Assembly: GCA_019155185.1 (NCBI GenBank)
Contig: CM032815.1
Coordinates: forward strand, 7,511,001-7,575,000
DNA from: Beaufortia kweichowensis
Lineage: Eukaryota > Chordata > Actinopteri > Cypriniformes > Gastromyzontidae
Direction of reading: 5' to 3'
DNA length: 64,000 bases
Shown one piece after another: positions 42,801-52,344 of the stretch (position 1 is its first letter; the number at the start of each line of letters is the position of its first letter). The translations under genes were made by a program, and so were the position numbers. The notes under the pieces were generated by a model that saw only the letters and a program-made list of their open reading frames with translations, was not told the origin of the DNA and ran no database searches.

Positions 42801-45800
42801 TTTGCATACATCTTTGTGTACTAATTATATAATCCCATAAACTCACAGTCTTCCCTCGATCCTCTACTTCCCACAATCCTCTTGTTTCCTCCCCGCTGTC
42901 ACTCGCAGAGTTCAGTATCATTCATCTGACCGTTTGTCCATCACCTCCATCTGTCCAGACTACAGTCTGAAGATCACGAGACTCGCACTGGACCAGTCCA
43001 AGTAACTCATCGCTCATCTCAGTCTCACGTTTATGTGTTTATGGATTTATTTTCCATTAAAGTTCATTGACAGTTTTAGTTCAAGCATAAAAACAGTCAT
43101 GATTTAGTTTTTCATAAGCATTTCTCACTCTGTAAACACAGACTGTATTATTAGAAGAAAGTCATGATAAACCCTGCCCGTAACATCACTGTGAAGAAGA
43201 TAAATCATACTGCAATCTATAACTTTTATCTCTCTATAACCATCTCTGTTTAAAACATAAAATTGCAGGTTAGTTTATGTAATTATCTTTATAGGTTTGA
43301 AAGTGAAATTACATCAATCTGACATTTCCCACAAAATCAAACCTGACAGATAATCATTGTTATAATCTTACCATTGTGAATCAAAGTAGAGGAAGAAGAC
43401 ATGCACATTCTCAATAACTGATCTTTGTTTTTTTAGCTTTAAGGTTATGTGAATACACCGATGTGCATTTATTTACACGTTTTTCTTCCCGTCTTACATT
43501 GATGGTTCAGGTCCCTCGAACTTTTCTTCGCCACAAACCAGGGTCCCTGGAGCGGAGAACACCTGAACAACAAATCCCCGCGGCTGTCGCGCAAGTTCTC
43601 CTCTCCCCCGCCCGTATCCATCCCGTCCCGCACGGCTTCACCCATCCAAACCCGCAAACTGTCCCTCAGCTCTGCCGTGGGCTGTAGGAGCGGGGCGCTG
43701 GACCTGTCGGCGTCCACTTCGTCCGCAGCCGGCAGCCCGACGTCCACCTACAACCCCCTCATCTCCTCTCCTCCTCCCACCTGCACCAAAGCCCCGCTGG
43801 ACCTCAGCCGGGGACCCGGCTCTCCAGAACTCGCTCCCTCCGCTCCGGAGGAGGGCGGGGAGCTGCCGCGTATAGACGCCTTCTGCGGAAAGCTGCGGAG
43901 GAGCATTCGGCGAGGTGAGATTTATTGCCTCTACTAAGCCGTCTTTGATTTTACTTTCATGCTACTAACACAATCCGCTGGATGGAGAGCGTGTGCTTCA
44001 CCCTCAAAGTGCATGTTGTATAGATGTTTTCATCTGTTTGAAATATTTGTGTTTGTTATCTTCGTTATTTGTGCCGTATTAGATGCTGCAAACTCTACTG
44101 TGTTTATTAATAATGATAGTTGCACGTCACCCAAAATCAAAACAGCATTGAAATCAAAACAGCATTGAGATTGTCTGATGGTCCTGACAGCTGTTCTGGA
44201 ATCAGTGTCATTGGACAAGTTCATTCCTGAGACACCCGTGTCGAGTGAGACTGGAGATCTGTCCCCCTGCCGATCTCCATCCACCCCACGACACCTGCGC
44301 TACAGACAGCCTGCAGGTACCATCTGTTTCCATCTCAAAAGCGTTACCCTGTAATATATTCAAATATATGTGCATACATGTGCTTTAATAGTCCACCTGT
44401 AATATTACACAAGGTTTCCGACATCAGAAACGGTTATAATTTAGGGCAATTCCTGCATTATGACTGTGACATTTTCAGTCAAAACTTGAAATATAAATTC
44501 TCACAGAATGTGTTTATTACCAGTATATATAACCATATTTTACTAAATAATAGAGTCCAGACATCAGAAAATATCATACACGAGTCTGTACCTGTTTTAA
44601 AAAAATGATATGAATGTTATAAAAGCGTTTTTGAGAGTCAACATACTTTGTAGGATTTCTGTGAATTAAAATACACAAACCAGAAGCAATAATACCCAAC
44701 AAATGAAGAAGAGATGACTCTTAAAAGAACATAAAATAGATATTTTATTATAATTTATATCATGTGTTCATTTATGAGGAATATGGACAGTTATAAATGT
44801 GACCATTCTGAAAACAACACTTCCCATGAAGACCTCCCATGAATGTTTAAACCAGTGTAAAGAAAACCTTTAATAAAACCTAAATTTTTCATGGTAAGGT
44901 TGACATTTGCATGGAATTGCCCTTCAGTTTTATGTCTGTTTTATGTTATTTTGTACCATAAACGTCTGTATGTAAATGTCCACAGCATACTGTCATTCAT
45001 CAGCTGTTGAAATGAATGTTGTAAATGATTCATTTTAAGGTGCTGATGGGAAGAAATGATTACGTGGTGTTTGTTAGTCATCTCATTTACCCGCTCGTGT
45101 CTGAATAGGTCAGTCTCCCGACAGCTCCCGCTGTTCCGTGTCTCCGGCCTCCGCGTTTGCAATCGCCACGGCCGCGGCTGGACACGGCAGCCCGCAAGGT
45201 CAGACGACACTGATGTCTTCAGACGGCTCAGCGGCTGTGAGGAGGAGATCATCTAACACAATTCTCTTTCTTTATCTTATTTAGGATTTATCAACCCGGA
45301 GAAAACGTACGACAAAGAGTTTCTCATCCGCAGGGCTGCCACCAACCGAGTGCTGAATGTGCTGCGGCACTGGGTTTCTAAACACTCACAGGTTTGTGTC
45401 CTTATCTTTCACCTGTTATCCACCGATTTATTAGTCATAACAGTGACTCATCATGCAAACAGGACAAAATATTAAGACCTGCAAGGCGTTGTCATCTCTT
45501 TAATAAACTTCACCGGCAACAATTTGTTCGTAGTGGTGCAGTAAATCCACAGAATGTTTTTTTTACCAAGTTTTCTGTTTTTGATTGAAAACATTGTCAT
45601 GTAAACGGCCTTTGGTTGTGTTTTATGTAGTGTTTAGTATTGTTTTTGCCCTGCTGATACACCAGCTGAGAGTCACAGGTGTAGATAAACAGCTCTCTGC
45701 GGTTCGGCCTCTGTCACACCTGATTTACACTACAGTCCTTTATCGAGGATAATAGCGGCTGTGGACCCTGCAGGACAAGGATATCACATCATACATCACA

Positions 45801-48800
45801 ACAAAAATATATCCATACCGCTCATGTTTTACTCTCCAAAACACTCACAAGTAAACTAGTAGTATGATCTATCCTGTAGAAAAACATGATGATACAATTT
45901 TATCATTGAATAAATTAATTTAACTATATTCTCTCAGATTGTTCTTCTGCAGAACACAAAAGAAAATATTTTAAAGAATGTTTGTTACCAAACATCATTG
46001 ACCCTCATTGACTTTCATTGTATGAACACAAAACCATTTCTCAAAATACTTCATTTGTGTTACACTGATGAAAAGTTATTTACAGGTTTGAAATGATTTG
46101 AATAGAACATTTTTGATAACCTGATGGAGTAGTTTATTAAAGAGAGTCTTATAATTTTGTTCTTTTATGACTTGAGATCCTGAAACTGTTATTTTTGTCA
46201 TTTTTTTTTTTTGATGTTGCAGTACATTATTTCAAAACAGATGTAATTACATTGTTCTCTGCCCATCAATTTCCTTTTTAAAAAAAAAAAAAATCAAAAC
46301 ATAACAACAAACAAAATAAAATTAAAATTAAATAATAATATAATAACAATAATCCTTTTTACAATTTGGGGGAGGTCAGATATAAATTCAATAATCATAC
46401 TCCATACTGAATAATGTTAAGTGTTTGTTCTTGGTTTATGATGGAAGAAAGTCTGCTGGCTTCCGATGTGGAAAAGGCATATCATAAAGATTACAATATC
46501 ATTTACCATTCAGAAAAGAAGGGTCAATTATTTTATATCTCCACAAAGTCTGGCTGTAATAGCTTTACATATTTGTCCCACTTAGACCAGACTTTTCTGA
46601 ACACGTTCTTCTGAAGACGAAGGGAAAAAGTAATCTTTTCCATAACATAAATACCATTTACTATATCCATCCACTCTTGTATTGTGGGGGGTTCAGGAAG
46701 CAACCAGCGCCTTGTAAGCGCTTTTTTACCAGCAGATGTTAAAATGCCAAATAGGTATCTCTCAGAGAATCTTGTCTGGAAATCAACATTTCCTAAAAAT
46801 AATGTGGAAAACTGCAAAGGCACTGTTGTGTTAAGTATGCTTTCCACTGCTTTATTTGTGTCATTTTTTATGTATATATTTAGGCTAGTAATGCCCATAA
46901 TAAGTGTTTGTATGGACACAAAAATGTTTTGCATGGAACTTGTGTTGTGTTAGTACGAGTCAGAAACACCTGACATGTGTTGTTATGTGATCTGCAGGAC
47001 TTTGAGATGAACGCAGAGCTGACGACGGCCGTGATCTCTCTCCTGGAGGAAGTGCTCAGAGATCCAGATCTTCTGCCGCAGGAACGCAAGGCAACAGCCA
47101 ACATACTGAGGTGAAGATCACTCATCAACAACCAGACATTATCAGTCAATCTGCTTTTGTGTGCTTCTGTAACATACATTTGTTAATATATGTCTGAAAT
47201 TATTCATCTCAAAGGTCGATAACATGTTTTTCCTCAGTGCTTTATCTCAAGAAGACCAGGACGACTCACAGCTCAGGATTGAAGATATCGTGCAGATGGT
47301 AAGTGTCTGTGCATCACATTCACAAGTTCCATGCAAAACATTTTTGTGTTGGCCAAAACACACAACGTGTAGCAGATGTGTGTTTTATGTTTATAGTTTT
47401 GCAGCAATGCAAAATTGTAAAAGATGCTATAGCAATAAATACATAAATAAAAAGATTGTAGACTGTAAATGTCGTGTTTGTTTTTCAGTCTGAGTGTCCG
47501 AGGTCTGAATGCTTCGAGTCGCTCTCTGCCATGGAGGTCGCAGAACAAATCACCCTGCTGGATCATATAGTGTTCAGGAATATTCCATATGAGTGAGTGT
47601 CATACTTTTTATTTTGTAATTATTTTTTATTTTTTGTATTAGTGTCATTTCAAAACTAACATGTTTTCATAACTCAAACTTTCCAGAGAGTTCTTTGGTC
47701 AGGGCTGGATGAAGATGGACAAAAATGAACGAACGCCCTACATCATGAAGACCAGTCAACACTTCAACGATGTAAAAATGATCAACATACATTACCAGTC
47801 AAACATACTCGCTTAAAATAACTCCAGGTAATCTGAGAAGTTTTATTGTATTTGCATATATTCAGATGAGTAATCTGGTGGCGTCTGAGATCATGGCTCA
47901 CGCAGACGTCAGCTCCAGGGCCGGATCCATTGAGAAATGGCTGGCCGTGGCAGACATATGCCGCTGTCTTAACAACTACAACGGGGTTCTGGAGATCACA
48001 TCTGCTCTGAACCGCAGTGCCATCTACAGGTTAAAGAAAACATGGGCCAAGGTCTGCAAACAGGTGGGGGAAAACATCAGCTCACACATGAAGAACCGAT
48101 AAATGCGTCTGCCAAATGTACAAATCCTAATGTATGCGCTAGAAGTATATTCAAATAACTTAGTGATATATATTATAAGGATTTTCTTTGCTTTCAGACC
48201 AAAGCTCTGATGGACAGACTGCAGAAAATCGTTTCATCTGAAGGGAGATTTAAGAACCTGAGAGAAACTTTGAAAAAGTAAGTTTGCGTACCTTTAAATA
48301 AAACACAGAAAACATTTCTATACTGTTGTTTATTAATATTCAGGGTGATTTTTATTGTGCAGCTGTAATCCTCCGTGTGTGCCCTATCTGGGCATGTACC
48401 TGACGGATCTGGCGTTTATTGAGGAGGGAACACCAAACTTCACAGAGGAGGGTCTGGTCAACTTCTCTAAAATGAGGATGGTAATCCATTTGCACAGTTT
48501 TTTAATTTCACATTCAGTAGTTTAAAATGATGTGGTTAAAGGTTTGCCATCTTAAGGCTTTACAAGAAAAGATCTTCTCATGTCTGTTATGTTTCCTCAC
48601 AGATTTCACACATAATCCGAGAAATCCGACAGTTTCAACAAACCCCCTACAGGATCGAGCTTCAACCCAAGGTACAATCTCTCTGTTATGAGGTCTCACA
48701 TCTTTACACTTCTTTACACTACAGTTCTTTAAGTCTGAGACCAAGACAAGACCTTAAAAACTCTTGAGATCTGTTTTAAAAGTGAATTGGATTTAGTCCT

Positions 48801-48887
48801 CTGTATGTTCTGATTGGTTGTTTGTCTCAGGTAACGCAGTACCTTCTTGACAAGACTCTTGTAATGGATGAAGACACGCTTGTATGA
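33847..48887 (+). CDS. rasgrf2: Ras-specific guanine nucleotide-releasing factor 2
   Basis: Calcium/calmodulin-responsive exchange factor for Ras and Rac. 27 coding exons: 33847-34125, 37111-37217, 37606-37753, 37836-37925, 38035-38288, 38513-38592, 38799-38992, 39501-39610, 40921-41039, 41505-41665, 41781-41847, 41975-42111, 42265-42347, 42436-42684, 43511-43914, 44191-44316, 45109-45198, 45285-45391, 46998-47110, 47238-47298, 47489-47592, 47687-47771, 47866-48063, 48198-48277, 48363-48480, 48603-48671 and 48831-48887. 1229 aa (human 1237). Order: PH (about 22-130), coiled coil, IQ motif VQSFMRGWLCRRKWKTI (209-225), DH (about 240-430), second PH (about 460-585), Ras exchanger motif (about 610-700), Ser/Pro-rich linker, and CDC25 domain (about 990-1225; ADICRCLNNYNGVLEI). 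Start at MQKSVRYNEGHALYL, as in RASGRF2. Odd points: the last exon carries one extra base giving an early stop; one intron holds a possible extra exon; exon 11 has a CAGCAG acceptor. Confidence 0.96.
34126..37110. other. intron 1 of rasgrf2
   Basis: About 3 kb, AT-rich, with a CA run near 35496-35515 and a solo MITE end at about 36785 (GGCAATTCCATGCAAACGTG). No supported gene; open frames up to 135 codons look random. Confidence 0.6.
39611..40920. other. intron 8 of rasgrf2
   Basis: AT-rich intron with a TG-rich simple repeat at about 39810-39865. Repeat-like words such as TTTACTATAGTAAATACTG occur near 40585. No coding signal. Confidence 0.6.
41140..41346. mobile_element. Angel-like palindromic MITE
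   Basis: GATCATCATTTATTCACACC and GAAAGATATTTTGAGAAATG at the left; AAATATCTTCTTTGAGTG and GGTGAACTATTCCTTTAA at the right. Same family as 28.5, 45.9 and 51.6 kb. It lies in rasgrf2 intron 9. Confidence 0.6.
42909..43001 (+). other. rasgrf2: candidate 31-codon cassette exon of rasgrf2
   Basis: Within the intron between exons 42436-42684 and 43511-43914 lies a segment bounded by CCGCTGTCACTCGCAG on the left and GTAACT on the right. It is 93 nt long, enters and leaves in the same phase as the flanking exons, and is open throughout. It would encode VQYHSSDRLSITSICPDYSL and then KITRLALDQSK, inserted just before SLELFFATNQ. I do not recall this segment in mammalian RASGRF2, so it may be a fish-specific or alternative exon. 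It was left out of the 1229-aa count. Confidence 0.4.
44444..44922 (+). mobile_element. MITE with GGGCAATTCC terminal inverted repeats
   Basis: 479 bp with perfect 10-bp inverted ends (GGGCAATTCC and GGAATTGCCC) extended by TGCA. Related copies are at about 10.3 kb (reverse) and 20.9 kb, plus a solo end near 36.8 kb. No transposase is encoded. It sits in rasgrf2 intron 16. Confidence 0.75.
45932..46140. mobile_element. Angel-like palindromic MITE fragment
   Basis: TTCTTCTGCAGAACACAAAA, TGTTTGTTACCAAACATC and a reversed second half with TTTACAGGTTTGAAATGA. It lies in rasgrf2 intron 18. Confidence 0.55.
46200..46935 (-). mobile_element. 5'-truncated L1-type LINE (3' end of ORF2)
   Basis: On the minus strand an open frame of 133 codons (46934-46533) has the C-terminal L1 ORF2 pattern of fish elements: KKALTRRWLLPEPPTIQEWM, then VMEKITFSLRLQK. 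An untranslated region follows and then poly(A), seen as a T run at 46200-46212 on the plus strand. The 5' part including reverse transcriptase is missing. It is inserted antisense in rasgrf2 intron 18 and should be inert. Confidence 0.7.
46916..46944 (+). repeat. left arm of a 29-bp perfect inverted repeat
   Basis: Begins ACACAAAAATGTTTTGCATG. It is the exact reverse complement of 47321-47349 and lies in the rasgrf2 intron before exon 46998-47110. Confidence 0.85.
47321..47349 (-). repeat. right arm of a 29-bp perfect inverted repeat
   Basis: Begins CACAAGTTCCATGCAAAACA. It lies in the rasgrf2 intron after exon 47238-47298, so the pair brackets two exons. Confidence 0.85.
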
Positions 48888-49551
48888 ATTATCTCTGAAG
48901 ATTGAGCCACGTCTCCCCCCCATCCATTAAACACAATCATGTTTACACTGGACTGCAATGTTAGATATCAGAAGTAAGAAACTTTTCATATCAAACCGGT
49001 TTGTGGAAATGCATCTGTTCATCTGAACTGAAGCCTGTCCAGTATGGAAACAGAAGCTTAGCCATATAAACAAATCAACTCCATATCTTTTTTGCGTATG
49101 GAATTAGTAGTTAATATGCCTGATATTTCTGCTTTGACATGTGCAACATTACATTTAAAAAATTATAGCATGTATGTAAGCATTGAAATGAACGTTGTTT
49201 GAAATAATTTGGAATGTAAACTCAGGTTTAAATGTGCCTTTTTGTATATTATGTAAAGTTAAAATGATTTCATCATACATATTTCTAGCATGATGCATTT
49301 GAACATCTGTTTGATAGTCTTTGGAAATGTTTTACCTGAATGCAAAATATTAATGACATTTTTAGAAGGCTGATCATTCCTTTGCTATCACATTCAAGAC
49401 GTTTTGTATGTGTACAAATATTTATTTTGTTGTAAATGAGTATGTGATATGTGTTTAATGAGGCTAAACAGTGTTTACCTGTTACCGGCTGATCCTGTTT
49501 TAACTCCTGATCATTTCTCCATTTTAAAAGCAAACTTCTGCTCGTGTATCT

Positions 49552-49563
49552 CCATCTGCTGGA
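49552..49563 (-). promoter_or_regulatory. CTCF-like motif
   Basis: On the minus strand TCCAGCAGATGG fits the CTCF core (CCASYAGRKGG). It is in the rasgrf2 3'UTR. Confidence 0.3.
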
Positions 49564-50385
49564 GTTTAATGGCTTCCTGAAGCATCCTTATTGTTTACCG
49601 AATGAAATGCATTTTACTATAGTAATTTATTAATGCTAGGTAATTATTCAGATTCGCAGGTTGGCTGCGTTTGTTTATTTAGCATGTTAGTTTATGTCAG
49701 TAGAGATGTTTTTGGAGCATGAATCTGCATTTAAATATAAACTACACATTTTAAACCTAAAGCTTAAAATGATTTACAATATAGTTTACGATTCTAAAAT
49801 TAACTTCTGAATTTATTGCTAGAAGATTCTTTTTTTTCATCTTTGGTTATGTTTGTTCTACCTTTCTCTTATACAAATGATTTGTAGTAGTACCATTGGT
49901 GCAGTGATGGTGTCAGATGGTACTGAATGACTTTTATTCATTTATCTTTGTATTTAAATGGTCCTTAAATCCAATTCAAAGAATGCCATGGTAATACCAT
50001 AGTACCATATCCAAAAACAGTTTTGGTGAGGTGTTTTTTTTTTACGTAAACAAAGAATCAATCATTAGTTCACAGTTTGTTTTTGCATATAAAATCATAC
50101 CCATTTTTTAAATGTATGATTTTAGTTCATTTTTGTACAAAGTAAAAAACATTAATGTAAACATTTACACAATGTGTTTATTTCAAGAATGTTAACAGTG
50201 AATATTTATGTATAGGTTATTTATTTATTTATTTATTTCTGTAAAACTGATTTACATTGTTTTTGAATAATGCAGTAAAATCATCCTCAGTTTCTTGACT
50301 TTTGTTTTTATAAATGAATGTACATCTCTTTTTTCACCTACAACCACAAATGTATCCATAATGTATCTGTTTTTAAAACTTGTGA

Positions 50386-50391
50386 AATAAA
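50386..50391 (+). terminator. rasgrf2: poly(A) signal of rasgrf2
   Basis: AATAAA followed within 10 bases by a T-rich stretch, about 1.5 kb after the stop codon and just before the CT microsatellite. Confidence 0.55.
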
Positions 50392-50415
50392 ACTTTGTTT
50401 TTTCTTCTGTATGTT

Positions 50416-50636
<221 letters not shown>

Positions 50637-51304
50637 ATTAAATGATTAATGTAAGAAACTTTTCTATTACACATTTAAAGAGATGCTGTATTAAAGTCAC
50701 TGTATGTACAGTGTATTGTGTCCAGTACACATACTGGACTATGGTGGCAGGTCTCAAGGGCAAAGCGGACAACACACATGGGTTATGACCTGCACTTACA
50801 CAGAAGAGGATTGGCCATCAGGTCGGCTTCTAATCTCATATCCAGGGAGGAGCGCCAGTTTTCCACACAGACTGTGTTCTTCCTGATACAGCCTACTGTA
50901 ACAGAGGAGACTCGACAGGTAACACAAACTTTTCTCACTATTCGTATTTATAGAAACCATCTCATTTATCTTTAATGTGGATATTTATACTAAATCTATA
51001 ATTAAGAGAAAGAAACTGTAGTCTGTTTTTGTGATCAGTGTTTTAAAGGTGGCAAAGTAGTAAATGTCAAATAAGGCAAGTATGAGATGCTTTCTTTTTT
51101 GAATACTTCAGCTTAAATGAAAACTTTGAATTATTTATCTCATTTGATGTTCTTTCTCAGAATTTCTGAGACTTTTTTAAAGACATGTTAGTTGTAACTT
51201 CTTATATAACAGCCTTCTCTAAACACTAATCCTCCAGTTACAAAGCTAATAATCCTCCATAACTCTACTGAGAGATGGACATTAAACTGGGGTAATGTGC
51301 TGAA

Positions 51305-51520
51305 AGGCCACCTGCTCGAGACGGTCGTGACCTGCTTCTGTTTTTCACTGTTTTATGTCGATCTATGCTGTGTCTTGTGTGCATTTGTGTGACCGGTTCA
51401 GAATGTCATGAGCACGAGGTCTCAGTTGAGACTGGTGTCAGCTGGGGCTTGATTCCAAACACTTCATTTAGTCTGCAGCTCTATAAATAACACTTTCACT
51501 GTTAGAGGTTTGCAGTTGCA
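51305..51520 (+). promoter_or_regulatory. ckmt2: candidate ckmt2 promoter
   Basis: CTATAAATAAC at 51480-51490 resembles both a TATA box and a MEF2 site, and CACCTG E-box cores lie about 170 bases upstream. Both suit a striated-muscle gene. This is inferred from motifs alone. Confidence 0.3.
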
Positions 51521-51624
51521 CTGTTAGGTTTGGCTTCATCAAGGGTACAACTAAATGTCCATGAGGGGTAAATGTTAAAGTTTAAGAATCTGCCCTTAAA
51601 GACATTGACCTGACATTAATTATT

Positions 51625-51835
51625 TAGAAATGATCATCATTTATTCACCCTCATGTCATTTCAAACCTGTATGACTTTCTTCAGCAGAACACGAAAGAAG
51701 ATATTTTGAACACACAATCCTTAAATCCATTTCTCAAAATATCTTCTTTTGTGTTCTGCAGAACAAAGTCTTATTTTAGTTTTGAACAGAATTGATGACA
51801 GAATTTTTATTTTTGGGTGAACTATCCTTTTACTA
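51625..51835. mobile_element. Angel-like palindromic MITE
   Basis: The best-preserved copy here: ATTTATTCACCCTCATGTC and TTTCAAACCTGTATGACTTT at the left, TATCTTCTTTTGTGTTCTGC and TTTTTGGGTGAACTATCC at the right, forming a long imperfect palindrome. Confidence 0.7.
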
Positions 51836-52127
51836 TTTACTTCTTTATGTTTGAGAGGGAATGTGTGCTTACAGAAATGTCCTAGGATGTCTTTTCATTG
51901 TTCCTGATTAAGCTCTCTTATAAAGTCAGTTGTTGATCAGTAATGGATCTCTTGGCTTGTCTATTAAATTTTGAAAATTCTTTGTAAGATGATGAAGGTT
52001 ATTCCACAGTTGTCCTCTAGAACCTGATGAGGGACAGGTACTTAAATATATGATTTACAAACGTTAAAGAAATTACTGTGATGTCTGAACACTAAAAATG
52101 ATTACATTTTTTACCCATTGAGTTGTT

Positions 52128-52190
52128 TGTGTAGCTCAGTTGATAGAACATTGTGCTAGCAATGCAAAGGTCAATATATATACTTCAAAC
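52128..52190 (+). mobile_element. tRNA-derived SINE fragment
   Basis: GTGTAGCTCAGTTGATAGAA followed by TGCTAGCAATGCAAAGGTC resembles the A-box and anticodon side of a tRNA-derived SINE common in cyprinids. The B box and the rest are degraded. Confidence 0.45.
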
Positions 52191-52344
52191 CAGTGTGACC
52201 AGACGCAAGTAAGCTGCCATCTTAGATCAGATTTAGCTTAGGACACCATCTGTCAACTCTCTAATGTGGTGTGATAAAATCTTGCCTCTCCTACCTACCA
52301 GTACTGACCGCATCTGGACGCCTGTAACCAGAATCGCTGTGAAG

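Noticed and set aside
46533..46934. Possible host gene antisense in a rasgrf2 intron
   Set aside because: The translation has the fish L1 ORF2 C-terminal pattern and is followed by a poly(A) tract, so it is a retrotransposon remnant.
52128..52190. Possible tRNA gene
   Set aside because: Only the 5' half resembles a tRNA; the T-arm and acceptor pairing are missing, so a SINE fragment is more likely.
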